64,000 nucleotides of DNA from Pelagibacter sp047722505 (lineage in GTDB: Bacteria > Pseudomonadota > Alphaproteobacteria > Pelagibacterales > Pelagibacteraceae), in assembly GCF_047722505.1 (NCBI RefSeq), contig NZ_CP159814.1, positions 868,001 to 932,000 on the forward strand, written 5' to 3'. Positions 16,843-26,442 of this stretch are shown here, piece by piece (positions within the stretch are counted from its first letter, which is position 1; each line of letters begins with the position of its first letter). The position numbers and the translations under genes are program-made. The notes beneath the pieces were generated by a model. That model was not told the DNA's origin, did not search any database, and saw only the letters and a program-made list of their open reading frames with translations.

Positions 16843-18292
16843 AATGATCCTCTATTAGTTGATTTAATAATCTTACTCCATAGCCAGTTGCTCCACTTGA
16901 ATTTAAAGCACCACCATATTTTGAAAAAGCCATTCCAGCAATATCTAGATGTGCCCAAGGTGTTTTATTCAGAATAAATCTTTGTAAAAATTGTGCAGCA
17001 GTTGTTGATCCTGCCCCACCTACATAATTTATATTTTGCATATCAGCATTTTTTGAGTCTATAAGTTTATCAAAGTTTTTATGCAGAGGCATTCTCCATA
17101 ATTTCTCATCGACTTTATCACCTACTTCTAATAATTGTTTTGATAGCTTGTCATCGTTTGAAAATAGCCCAGCATATTCAGAGCCTAATGAAACTATGAT
17201 TGCGCCTGTTAAAGTTGCTAAATCAACCATAAATTTAGGTTTAAATTTTTTCTCAGTGAAAGTTAGTGCATCAGCTAAAACTAATCTTCCTTCTGCATCT
17301 GTATTTAATATTTCTATTGTTTTACCACTATAAGATTTAACAATATCTCCAGGTCTTTGGGCATTTCCACTCACCATATTTTCTACAAGTCCTACAACAC
17401 CAACAGCATTAATTTTTGCCTTTCTCATGGCTAAGTTTATCATTAGACCAACTACTGTAGCCGAGCCTGCCATATCATAGGTCATATCTTCCATAAATTT
17501 AGCTGGCTTCAATGAATAACCACCGGTATCAAAACAAACCCCTTTACCAACAAATGCCAAAGGATTAGAATTGTTTTTTAACCCATTCCATTCCATTGTA
17601 ACTAAGTATGAGCCTTTGACGCTACCTTGACCAACACCTAACAAGGCATTCATTCCTAATTTTTTTAACCTGTTTTTATCGTAGATATTTATTTTTAAAC
17701 CATACTTTTTTAAAGTATTTAATCTCTTTGCATATTCATCAGGATGTAAAATATTTCCTGGTTCTGAAACCAGGTCTCTTGCAAAAAAAGTTCCCTTCTC
17801 TAAAGCTTTAAATCTTATTTGATCTTGAGTAGATATTTTATTTTTTTTTCCAATAACATTTATAAAAACTAGAGCTTTATTTTTTTTTGACTTGTATAAA
17901 TTAAATTCATAAGATTTTAATTTTAATCCATGTAGAAAATATCCTGCAAAATTTTTCTCATTACTGTTTATGGTATCTATGTTTACAAAATAATCTTTTT
18001 TTTTATCATAATTAACATGACTATGAAATTTGGCTCCTAAGCTCTCTATATCAAACGTTTTTAAGTTCTTTTTAATGGATATTAAAAATATTGTTTTCTT
18101 TGAATTAATTTCAAAAATTAGTAACTTCTTTTTTAAATCACTAGTTTTTATCAAATCTGATATGTATAAAAATTCTGCTTGTGTGATTAGATTTTTTAAG
18201 TGCTTTATATTGAAAATTTCATCTACAAATAAGGCTATATTTATTTGAGATTTCTTGGTTAATTTCTTTGAATAATTAATTTTAATTGGCAT
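16835..18292 (-). CDS. pepA: Leucyl aminopeptidase (M17)
   Basis: Di-metal cytosolic aminopeptidase removing N-terminal residues. The C-terminal catalytic domain has GKGVCFDTGGYSLKP, MTYDMAGSATVVG and the signature NTDAEGRLVLADALT, which contains the metal ligands. The N-terminal domain is divergent and Lys-rich, as in AT-rich genomes. The length of 485 aa is normal. It is divergent from lptF across a 61-nt gap. Confidence 0.95.
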   Translation of the reverse strand: MPIKINYSKKLTKKSQINIALFVDEIFNIKHLKNLITQAEFLYISDLIKTSDLKKKLLIFEINSKKTIFLISIKKNLKTFDIESLGAKFHSHVNYDKKKDYFVNIDTINSNEKNFAGYFLHGLKLKSYEFNLYKSKKNKALVFINVIGKKNKISTQDQIRFKALEKGTFFARDLVSEPGNILHPDEYAKRLNTLKKYGLKINIYDKNRLKKLGMNALLGVGQGSVKGSYLVTMEWNGLKNNSNPLAFVGKGVCFDTGGYSLKPAKFMEDMTYDMAGSATVVGLMINLAMRKAKINAVGVVGLVENMVSGNAQRPGDIVKSYSGKTIEILNTDAEGRLVLADALTFTEKKFKPKFMVDLATLTGAIIVSLGSEYAGLFSNDDKLSKQLLEVGDKVDEKLWRMPLHKNFDKLIDSKNADMQNINYVGGAGSTTAAQFLQRFILNKTPWAHLDIAGMAFSKYGGALNSSGATGYGVRLLNQLIEDHYE

Positions 18293-18353
18293 AATTTTTT
18301 AAATACACTCTATCAGAGATGCTGCTATATAAGTAAAATATTACTAAATTTCA

Positions 18354-19484
18354 ATGAAAAAAACCTTAATTATAAAATTTATAAAAGATACATTTAAACT
18401 TTTTGTAATGATTTCTCTTACATTGGGTTTAATTGTTTGGGTTATTCAGGCGGTAAATTTTCTTGATTTTGTTACTGAGGATGGTCACGGGTTTAAAGTT
18501 TATTTTTTGTATACTTTTTTTAATTTTCCAAAAATAATACACAGGATATTACCTTTTGTTTTTTTTATCTCACTTTTTTATCAAATAATTAAATATGAAA
18601 TGAATAATGAATTATTAATACTTTGGACTAATGGGATAAAAAAGTTTCAATTTATTAATATTGTTATTCTATACTCTCTGGCAATTCTTGTTTTTCAAAT
18701 CCTTTTAGGTTCTTATATATCTCCTAAAGCTCAAAATGAAAGTCGTTCTTATATTCGAAGTTCAAATGTAGATTTTTTTCCTTCACTTATTAAAGAAGGT
18801 AAATTTATAGATACATTAGCAGGTGTAACTATATTTATAGATTCTAAAGATGAATTAGGAAATTACAAAAATATATATCTTAAAGATACATCGATTAAAA
18901 ATGGTCTAGAAGATTCATACCAAGTAATTTATGCTAAAAGTGGTTATTTAACCAATGAGAATAGTGAAAAAATTTTTGTCTTTAACAATGGAGAGATTAT
19001 TAATAAGGAAAATAATAAAATAACCCATTTTACATTTGATAAAATAAATTATAATTTAGAAAAATATCAATCAAAAAGTTCCGGATACCAAAAATTACAG
19101 GAAGTTCCTATTAAAGATTTATATAATTGCCTCTATTTAAATTCTAAAAATGAAATAAATAAATTTAAAGCAGAATATCTACAGTGTAAACAAGAAACAA
19201 TGAACGATATACAGCAAGAATTTTTAAAGAGGACTTATAAACCAATTTACTTACCATTGATTGCTTTGATGTGTGGATTAATAATAATAAGGTCTAAGGA
19301 AAACAATAATTACAATAAATTTAATTTTTTTTTATTTTTGCTTATATTTTTTATTTTAATAATATCTGAAATATCACTTCGCTTTTCAACTGGCAGCCAA
19401 GTTGGTTTATTATTTTTTACTCTTTTTCCTTTATTGCTATTTTCAGCTTTATACACCGCTTTAATAATCAAAAAAAATCTATGA
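18354..19484 (+). CDS. lptF: LPS export permease LptF
   Basis: One of two permeases of the LptB2FG ABC transporter that extracts LPS from the inner membrane. The 376-aa protein has three N-terminal membrane segments (the first at about 15-33), a periplasmic jelly-roll-like middle, and three C-terminal membrane segments, the YjgP/YjgQ layout. It overlaps lptG by 4 nt (ATGA) and heads the lptF-lptG-lptD-surA-pdxA-rsmA operon. The ATPase LptB is not in the window. Confidence 0.92.
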   Translation: MKKTLIIKFIKDTFKLFVMISLTLGLIVWVIQAVNFLDFVTEDGHGFKVYFLYTFFNFPKIIHRILPFVFFISLFYQIIKYEMNNELLILWTNGIKKFQFINIVILYSLAILVFQILLGSYISPKAQNESRSYIRSSNVDFFPSLIKEGKFIDTLAGVTIFIDSKDELGNYKNIYLKDTSIKNGLEDSYQVIYAKSGYLTNENSEKIFVFNNGEIINKENNKITHFTFDKINYNLEKYQSKSSGYQKLQEVPIKDLYNCLYLNSKNEINKFKAEYLQCKQETMNDIQQEFLKRTYKPIYLPLIALMCGLIIIRSKENNNYNKFNFFLFLLIFFILIISEISLRFSTGSQVGLLFFTLFPLLLFSALYTALIIKKNL

Positions 19485-20560
19485 TAAAACTATATCAAAT
19501 TTATTTAATAAAACTTTTTCTAAAAAAAATACTTTATATAACGGGAATATTCTTTTCATTAGTTTTAATTTTAAGTGTCTTTGATGAAATTAGTTATTTT
19601 AAGGATCACAATGTTAGTGCTTTTTTTCCATTCTTAATGACCATTCTTAATGCACCGACAGCTTTATTTGAAATTTTTCCTTTCATTTTTTTAATATCTA
19701 CTCAATTTTTTTTTATAGAGCTAATCAATAAAAAAGAATTGGAAACATTTAAGTCAAGTGGGTTAAGCAATATAAAAATCTTAAAAGTATTATTTTTAAC
19801 ATCACTAACTTTAGGGATTTTTATAATTTTAATTTTTTATCATTTTTCATCTAAGTTTCAGTTTATGTATTTTCAACTAAAAAATAACCATTCCAATGAT
19901 AACAAGTATTTAGCTGCTGTTACTGAAAATGGATTATGGATAAAAGATGAGTTGAATAATAAAAAAATTATTATAAACGCAGACAAGCTAGAAAAAAATC
20001 ACTTAAAAAATGTTTCAATATCAGAATTTAATGAAAATTTTAAATTAATACAGGTTATTGAGTCAAAAAAAGTTGACATTACAAACACTAACTGGATAAT
20101 TTATAAACCAGTTGTGTCCAAAAACAATTTAACTGAAACTAATGATCAAAATATGTTTTTTTTAACCCATTTTAATCAAGATAAAATAAATAGCATGTTT
20201 AGAAACTTAACATCATTAAACTTTTTTGAACTAAAGAAATTAATGAAGGATTATAATTTATTGGGCTACTCAACTTCAGAAATAAAAATTCATCTTCATA
20301 GACTTTTTTCTACACCCGTTTATGTTGCCATCATGTCAATTGTTTCTGCCATAATTATGTTGAATATAAAAAAAAACAAGCCCATGATCTTTCATGTAGC
20401 TTCTGGTATTTTACTTTCTGTTTTAATTTATTATTTAAGCTACATGTTTACTTTGTTGGGTCAAAATGAAATAGTTCCACTTTTAGCTTCTATATGGTTG
20501 CCTCTTCTTATGTTTACAGGTTTTATTTTAATTGGATTAGTAAGAATAAATGAAAAATAA
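19481..20560 (+). CDS. lptG: LPS export permease LptG
   Basis: Partner of LptF, with the same topology: membrane helices at both ends and a periplasmic middle domain. FLISTQFFFIELINKKELETFKSSGLSN is the typical cytoplasmic coupling-helix region of YjgP/YjgQ permeases, which contacts the ATPase. It overlaps lptF by 4 nt and lptD by 11 nt, so the three are probably translationally coupled. Confidence 0.92.
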   Translation: MIKLYQIYLIKLFLKKILYITGIFFSLVLILSVFDEISYFKDHNVSAFFPFLMTILNAPTALFEIFPFIFLISTQFFFIELINKKELETFKSSGLSNIKILKVLFLTSLTLGIFIILIFYHFSSKFQFMYFQLKNNHSNDNKYLAAVTENGLWIKDELNNKKIIINADKLEKNHLKNVSISEFNENFKLIQVIESKKVDITNTNWIIYKPVVSKNNLTETNDQNMFFLTHFNQDKINSMFRNLTSLNFFELKKLMKDYNLLGYSTSEIKIHLHRLFSTPVYVAIMSIVSAIIMLNIKKNKPMIFHVASGILLSVLIYYLSYMFTLLGQNEIVPLLASIWLPLLMFTGFILIGLVRINEK

Positions 20561-22853
20561 GAACTTATTTACTTTTTTTATAGTACTTTTCTTTTTTATA
20601 TTTTCTAAAAATTTGTCTGCTGATGAATTAATATTTGAATCTAGCGAAATTAATATATCAAATAATGGAAATATTATAGAGGCCACTGATGGAACAGCAA
20701 CTTCAGCAGATAAAAAAATCCTGATAAATGCTAATAAATTTTATTATAATAAAAAGAAGGGTACATTGAATGCTTTTAATAATGTTGAAGTGAATGATCT
20801 AGAAAACAACATTAAAATTAATTCAGAAAATATTTCTTACAATCTGAATGATAGAACAATAAGCTCAAGGAGCAATACCATTATATCCGACGATGTCGGT
20901 AATATTTTTACAGTAGAAAATTTTGTTTATAATTTAAATAATGAGCTTATTAAAGTAATCAATGCTAAAATTAAGGATTATGAAAATAATAACTACCAAA
21001 TTAATAAAGCAATTATAGATTTAGTATCTAATAAAATTATAGGAAAAGATGTAAACATTGACTTTGATAATAAATCGTTTCAAAAAGATAATGAGCCAAG
21101 GCTAAATGGTAAATCAATAAAAAGTGATGGGAGTGAAAGCGTAATTACTAATGGTGTTTTTACAACATGTAAAGAAACTGACTCTTGTCCACCTTGGCAT
21201 TTAACTGCTAAAGAAATTAAACATGATAAAGAAAAAAAAATTATATATTATAAAGATGCATGGCTTAAAATTTATGACACACCTGTTGTATATTTTCCCA
21301 AATTTTTTCATCCTGATCCATCAGTAAAAAGGCAATCTGGGTTTTTAATGCCTTCATTTCAAGGTTCATCAAGTATAGGAGGTTCATTTAATACACCCTA
21401 CTTTCATGTTCTAGCAACGAATAAGGATGCAACTATTAAACCTAGATTTTTTTCAGATAATAAACTTTTATTACAAACAGAGTATAGAGAAATAAACAAA
21501 GACTCTTCAGGTATTTTTGATTTTAGCTTTCTAAATGAAAAAAATGAAAATCACAAAGCTCATTTATTTGCTAATTTTAAAAATGAAATAAATTTTCTAG
21601 GTTTTGATGAGAGTAGCTTAAATTTAAATTTTCAAAGATCCTCTAATGATGAATATTTAAAAACATATAAAATGAAATCTCCCTTAATTACAAATGAAAA
21701 TTTAATGCATTCATACTTAGAGATCGATTCTTACAACGATGATTTGTCTCTAAATACAAGTATTGAGGTATATGAAGATAAGTCCAAACGGGACAATGAT
21801 AAATATGAATTTGTTTATCCAAATTATAACCTTATAAAAGATTTTAATGATATTGATAATGATGGAAAATTTTCTTTGAATTCGTATGGTTTTATCAAAA
21901 AATATGACACTAATATTGAGGAAAAAATTTTAATAAATGATTTTTCATATAACTCTTATCTAAAAAAATTACCTGGTGGCTTTACAACTAATTACACTTA
22001 TTTACTTAAAAATAGTAACTCTGACTCTGATCAATCTTCCAGCTATAAAGAGGGTATGGATAATAAGCTTGATGGTATTATTAATTATAAAGCAACACTC
22101 CCCTTACTTAAAAAAAGTCAAAATTATATGAGCTCATTAAGTCCAACAGCATCATTCAGATATAGTCCAAATAATTCCAAAAACATGAAAAATAGTGATG
22201 TTAGAATTGACACAAATAATATTTTTTCATTAAATAGACTTGGCTCATCTACATCAGTTGAGGGTGGTTCATCAATAACATATGGAATTCAATACTCAAA
22301 AACTGATAAAACAGATAACGACATAATTTCTGCATCAATAGCAAATATATTTAGACCCAATCCTGATAAAAACTTACCTATTAAAGGAGATTTAGATGAT
22401 AAAAACTCAGATATAGTGGGCTTGATTAATTTCAATCCTAACCAGTACCTAGATATGAGCTACGATTTTTCATTAGATAATAATTTATCGGATACAAATT
22501 ATGAAATGATCAAATCTGAAATTAAGATTAATAATTTTGTATCAACCTTTGAATATCTCAATGAAAATAATTTAGTTAATAATACAAATCAAAGTTATCT
22601 TTTAAATACATCTAAAATTAGCAATGAAGATGACTCTAAAAGTTTGAGCTTTAGCACCAGGGAAAATAAAACCACTAATGTTACTGAATTTTATAATTTA
22701 CTATATCAATATAGAAATGACTGTTTAATAGCGGGACTAGAGTATAATAAAGAATACTATACTGATGGTGCTTTGAGGCCAGAAGAAAGTATATTTTTTA
22801 AATTAACAATAGTGCCTTTTGGTCAAACTTCTAGTCCAGACATAATGAAATGA
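20550..22853 (+). CDS. lptD: LPS-assembly outer membrane protein LptD
   Basis: Outer-membrane translocon that inserts LPS in the outer leaflet. A signal peptide (about 1-24, cleavage after NLSADE) leads into an OstA-like beta-jellyroll domain (about 30-150), followed by the LptD beta-barrel. PPWHLTAKEIKHDKEKKIIYYKDAWLKIYDTPVVYFPKFFHPDP is the conserved junction. The Cys pattern is reduced (TCKETDSCPPW and one near the C-terminus), so a disulfide across the barrel is possible. At 767 aa it is of normal length. Confidence 0.94.
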   Translation: MKNKNLFTFFIVLFFFIFSKNLSADELIFESSEINISNNGNIIEATDGTATSADKKILINANKFYYNKKKGTLNAFNNVEVNDLENNIKINSENISYNLNDRTISSRSNTIISDDVGNIFTVENFVYNLNNELIKVINAKIKDYENNNYQINKAIIDLVSNKIIGKDVNIDFDNKSFQKDNEPRLNGKSIKSDGSESVITNGVFTTCKETDSCPPWHLTAKEIKHDKEKKIIYYKDAWLKIYDTPVVYFPKFFHPDPSVKRQSGFLMPSFQGSSSIGGSFNTPYFHVLATNKDATIKPRFFSDNKLLLQTEYREINKDSSGIFDFSFLNEKNENHKAHLFANFKNEINFLGFDESSLNLNFQRSSNDEYLKTYKMKSPLITNENLMHSYLEIDSYNDDLSLNTSIEVYEDKSKRDNDKYEFVYPNYNLIKDFNDIDNDGKFSLNSYGFIKKYDTNIEEKILINDFSYNSYLKKLPGGFTTNYTYLLKNSNSDSDQSSSYKEGMDNKLDGIINYKATLPLLKKSQNYMSSLSPTASFRYSPNNSKNMKNSDVRIDTNNIFSLNRLGSSTSVEGGSSITYGIQYSKTDKTDNDIISASIANIFRPNPDKNLPIKGDLDDKNSDIVGLINFNPNQYLDMSYDFSLDNNLSDTNYEMIKSEIKINNFVSTFEYLNENNLVNNTNQSYLLNTSKISNEDDSKSLSFSTRENKTTNVTEFYNLLYQYRNDCLIAGLEYNKEYYTDGALRPEESIFFKLTIVPFGQTSSPDIMK

Positions 22854-23781
22854 AAATAAACAAAAGTATATTTTATCTGTTATTAGTTTTTTTCGTAAAT
22901 TTTAACGCACTATCAAAAGAAAATGTTCATATTGTTTATGAAATAGGGGGAGAAATAATAACTAATGTTGATATTAAAAATGAAAAAAACTACCTTTTTA
23001 TTATAAATCCTCAGCTTAAGAGTCTTAATGAAGCTCAATTAAAAGAGATATCAAAGCAATCAATTATAAAAGAAAAAATAAAAAAAAAAGAAATTATTAA
23101 ATACTTTAAACTAGATCAAACTGATCTCTATTTAAATGAATTAATCAATAACTTGTATTTAAAATTAGGGTTTCAGAATGAGGAAAGTTTTAAGCAATAT
23201 CTAAGTACATTTGATTTAAATCTTAATAATATTAAAAAAAAATTTGAAGTGGAAACTTTTTGGAATAGGTTAATTTTTGAGAAATATAAAAATCAAATAA
23301 ATATTAATGAGGGTTTCATAACAAGTAAAATGAATATCGAAAAAAAAAAAAGAGTAAAAAACAATATAAATTATTGGAAATAGTGATTAAAAATAAAAAT
23401 AATATAAACATAGATAATGAGATAGAAAAAATAAAAAAAAGTATAGAAGAAGTTGGCTTTAAAAATACTGCTAGTCTTTACAGTATAAGTGACAGCTCTA
23501 AATTGGGTGGAGATATTGGGTGGATAAACGAGTCTAGTCTTTCTACTAAAATTTTAAAAGAATTAAACAATATTAAAATTGGTGATTATGTTGAGCCAAT
23601 AAATATTGGAAAAAATTATTTGGTATTAAAGATCGAAAATATTAAATCCAAAATAATAGAAGTCGATAAAAAGAAAAAAATTGAAGAAATAATTCAATTT
23701 GAAAAGAATAGACAATTAGAGCAATTTTCAAATATATATTTTAACCAAATAAAAATTAACACTAATATAAATGAATTCTAA
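22850..23781 (+). CDS. surA: SurA-like periplasmic peptidyl-prolyl isomerase, interrupted by a frameshift
   Basis: A chaperone and parvulin-type isomerase for outer-membrane proteins such as LptD. The first frame (22850-23383) encodes a signal peptide and the SurA N-terminal domain (VYEIGGEIITNVDI). It breaks after a run of 12 A at 23340-23351, with a TAG at 23381-23383. The -1 frame continues without a stop as KSKKQYKLLEIV and then the PpiC domain (FKNTASLYSISDSSKLGGDIGWIN) to 23781. A ribosomal -1 slip on the AAA codons, or one extra A in the transcript, would restore a protein of about 310 aa. Otherwise it is a recent mutation or sequencing indel. The 3' end overlaps pdxA by 11 nt. Confidence 0.85.
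23340..23351 (+). other. Poly(A) run at the surA frame change
   Basis: Twelve consecutive A precede GAGTAAAAA. In the zero frame they are read as the end of GAA, three AAA codons and the first base of AGA. Slipping back one base on AAA-AAA gives AAG-AGT and the frame of the PpiC domain. Such A-runs are known sites both for polymerase slippage in AT-rich bacteria and for -1 ribosomal shifting, and also for sequencing and assembly errors. Confidence 0.85.
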
Positions 23782-24736
23782 ACCGATTATTATTGTTGCA
23801 GGTGAACCTAATAGTGTTTTTTTAGAAATTTTTTTTAAAAGTATTCTTACTCATCGTTACAAAAGCCCTTTGATTATTATTGCTTCAAAAAAATTATTAG
23901 AACAGCAAATGAAAAAGTTAGGATTTTTTTTTGAAATTAATACTATTAATAAAAGTTTTAAAGAATTTAATTTATTAGATAATAAAAAGATTAACTTAAT
24001 TGACATAGAGTATAAATTTAATAGTTGTTTTGAAAAAATTTCTAGTAAATCTAATAATTATATAAAAAATTCTTTTGAACTTGCTTTAAAATTTATTAAG
24101 CAAAATAAATTATCTAAATTTATTAATGGACCAATCTCCAAGAAATCTTTTTTAAATGGAAAAACTTTAGGTATTACTGAATATTTAGCAAAAAAAACTA
24201 ACCAAACTAATAAAGTTGTAATGCTTATATTTAACGAAAAATTGTCTGTCAGTCCCCTTACTACACACTTGGCTTTAAAGGATGTGCACAAAAAAATTTC
24301 AAAACAAAAAATATATCAACACGTTAAGCTTATAACTAAATTTTATAAAAAAAAATTTAATAAAAAACCTAAGATAGCAATAACTGGTTTAAACCCACAC
24401 TGTGAAAGCAACTTTAAGAACAGCGAAGAAGAGGCAATTATCATGCCTGCTATCAAACAATTGAAATTGAAAAAATTTAAAGTTAATGGACCATTTCCAG
24501 CAGATACTATATTTAATAAACTACATTTAAAAAATTATGATGTGGTTATTGGAATGTATCATGATCAAGTATTATCTCCTATGAAGGCTTTATTTAATTT
24601 TGATGCTATAAATATTACCCTAGGATTACCTTTTATTCGTGTCTCTCCTGATCATGGACCTAATGCCTCAATGTTAGGAAAAAACCTTTCTGACCCTAAA
24701 AGTTTGATTAATGCTTTAAAATTTTTAGACAATTAG
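23771..24736 (+). CDS. pdxA: 4-hydroxythreonine-4-phosphate dehydrogenase
   Basis: Vitamin B6 biosynthesis, oxidising 4-phosphohydroxy-L-threonine before PdxJ. The 321-aa protein has the PdxA metal/active-site block MYHDQVLSPMKALFNFDAINITLGLPFIRVSPDHGP and ITGLNPHCESN. The N-terminus (PIIIVAGEPNSVFLEIFFK) departs from the usual TMGDPAGIG-type loop, a divergent feature of this copy. It lies between surA and rsmA, the standard order. Confidence 0.93.
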   Translation: MNSKPIIIVAGEPNSVFLEIFFKSILTHRYKSPLIIIASKKLLEQQMKKLGFFFEINTINKSFKEFNLLDNKKINLIDIEYKFNSCFEKISSKSNNYIKNSFELALKFIKQNKLSKFINGPISKKSFLNGKTLGITEYLAKKTNQTNKVVMLIFNEKLSVSPLTTHLALKDVHKKISKQKIYQHVKLITKFYKKKFNKKPKIAITGLNPHCESNFKNSEEEAIIMPAIKQLKLKKFKVNGPFPADTIFNKLHLKNYDVVIGMYHDQVLSPMKALFNFDAINITLGLPFIRVSPDHGPNASMLGKNLSDPKSLINALKFLDN

Positions 24737-25525
24737 ATGTATATTAAAGCTAAAAAAAGTCTTGGTCAAAATTTTCTTATAGATAGAGAGGTACTTGAGC
24801 AAATTGTATCAACTTGCGATATCGCTAATAAAGAAATTCTTGAAATTGGCCCAGGTACCGGAAACCTAACAACATATCTTTTAAAAAAGAACCCAAAAAA
24901 ACTTTATGTTGTCGAGAAAGATGATGAATTAGCAATACTATTAAAAGAAAAATTTGATACAGAGATTGAAATTATTAACGATGATATTTTAAAGATAAAT
25001 GAGGAAAGTATTTCAGAGCAGAAACTGACAGTATTTGGAAATTTGCCTTACAATATTTCAACAGAAATTTTATCAAAATGGATCTTTAGTATTAGCAAAA
25101 ATTTTTGGTTTGAAAATCTGGTTTTAATGTTTCAGAAAGAAGTAGCAGACAGAATTATTGCTGAGTTTAATAATTCAAAATATGGCCGTTTATCAATTTT
25201 AACAAACTGGAAACTAAATGTTAAAAAAATTATAGATATAAAGCCTCAAAGTTTTTCACCAAGACCTAAAATAGATAGTTCATTGTTATTATTCACTCCT
25301 AAAGAAAATTTTTTCAAATTAAAAAATCCTAAAAACCTTGAAATGATTACTCGAGTTTTTTTTAGTCAAAGAAGAAAGATGTTAAAAAAACCTTTCAATC
25401 AAACTTTTATAAATGCGAAAGAAGTGGCTGAAAAATTTGAAATTGATCTTAATCTAAGACCTCAAAATTTAGAGCCTGAAATGTATTTTAAACTTACAAA
25501 AGAATATGAAGATCTAAGAGGTTAA
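24737..25525 (+). CDS. rsmA: 16S rRNA dimethyladenosine transferase
   Basis: Dimethylates two adenosines in helix 45 of 16S rRNA using SAM. Motifs: KKSLGQNFLIDREV at the N-terminus, SAM loop EIGPGTGNLTTYL, catalytic NLPYN (FGNLPYNIS) and FSPRPKIDSSLL. The 262 aa match the family. It follows pdxA with no gap. The 3' end overlaps the convergent gmk by 12 nt. Confidence 0.96.
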   Translation: MYIKAKKSLGQNFLIDREVLEQIVSTCDIANKEILEIGPGTGNLTTYLLKKNPKKLYVVEKDDELAILLKEKFDTEIEIINDDILKINEESISEQKLTVFGNLPYNISTEILSKWIFSISKNFWFENLVLMFQKEVADRIIAEFNNSKYGRLSILTNWKLNVKKIIDIKPQSFSPRPKIDSSLLLFTPKENFFKLKNPKNLEMITRVFFSQRRKMLKKPFNQTFINAKEVAEKFEIDLNLRPQNLEPEMYFKLTKEYEDLRG

Positions 25526-26146
25526 ATTGTCAACGTGTTTTCTAATGTATTCTTTATCATAATCTTTTGAGCCATTATCAATTTCAGCTTCAATTAAATT
25601 ACTAATTTTAGAATAACACTCTTCCAGGTTATCGTTTATTATTACATAATCGTAATTAATCCAGTGCAGTACATCTCTACTAAATTCTTTCATTCTTTCT
25701 TCTACAATTAATTTATCCTTCATATCTCGATTGGATAATCTTTCAAATAAGACTTTTTTGCTAGGTGGTAGAATAAAAAAAGTAATTAATTTATAATTTA
25801 GTTTTTTATTTTTGATTTGGTCAGCTCCCTGCCAGTCAATATCAAATATTACATTCTCACTTTTTTCTAGCTTTTCAATAACAGGTGTTCTTGTGGTTCC
25901 GTAAAGATGATTAAACACTTTTGCATACTCTAGAAATTCTTCGTTTGTAATTAAATTTTCAAATTTTTCTTGATTAATAAAATAATAATCTTTATCTGCA
26001 ATTTCGCTTGGTCTTGGTTCTCTCGTAGTATGGGATACGGATATATGGAAACCTTTATTTTTGGATATTAAATTTACTAGTGTAGTTTTACCTGCCCCAG
26101 ATGGGGATGATAAAATTACCATTATCCCATCTTTTTTTTTGGACAT
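25514..26146 (-). CDS. gmk: Guanylate kinase
   Basis: Phosphorylates GMP to GDP. P-loop SSPSGAGKTTL near the N-terminus, GMP-binding SVSHTTREPRPSE and DYYFI, and FDIDWQGADQIK. The 210-aa length is typical. It lies 8 nt downstream of acpP. In many Alphaproteobacteria fabF, mltG and a yicC-like gene lie between acpP and gmk, but here they do not. Confidence 0.96.
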   Translation of the reverse strand: MSKKKDGIMVILSSPSGAGKTTLVNLISKNKGFHISVSHTTREPRPSEIADKDYYFINQEKFENLITNEEFLEYAKVFNHLYGTTRTPVIEKLEKSENVIFDIDWQGADQIKNKKLNYKLITFFILPPSKKVLFERLSNRDMKDKLIVEERMKEFSRDVLHWINYDYVIINDNLEECYSKISNLIEAEIDNGSKDYDKEYIRKHVDNLTS

Positions 26147-26154
26147 TTAAATTT

Positions 26155-26394
26155 TTAGTTAGCTTTGCCTTCAATAAATTTAACGGCATCACCTACAGTT
26201 AGAATTTTTTCAGCTTCGCTATCTGAAATTTCTGAACCAAATTCTTCTTCGAAAGCCATTACTAATTCAACTGTGTCTAAGCTGTCTGCTCCAAGATCAT
26301 CTATAAAACTTGAATCGTCTTGAACTTTAGCTTCGTCTATACCTAAGTGGTCTGCTACAATTTTTTTAACTTTGCTTGAAATATCTTCTGACAT
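26155..26394 (-). CDS. acpP: Acyl carrier protein
   Basis: Carries acyl chains on a phosphopantetheine attached to the Ser of DSLD (FIDDLGADSLDTVELVMAFEEEFG). The 79-aa acidic helical protein is typical. It sits after fabD-fabG, 48 nt downstream of fabG, in the fatty-acid operon. Confidence 0.97.
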   Translation of the reverse strand: MSEDISSKVKKIVADHLGIDEAKVQDDSSFIDDLGADSLDTVELVMAFEEEFGSEISDSEAEKILTVGDAVKFIEGKAN

Positions 26395-26442
26395 AATGTT
26401 CCTTTTTGTTATATTTCGTTATTAGTTTAAAAAGGAATTTTG

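Noticed and set aside
22850..23781. Two separate genes (177 aa and 135 aa)
   Set aside because: The second would start at a TTG inside a conserved SurA region and lacks a signal peptide; the two frames join exactly at the A-run into one SurA-like protein.
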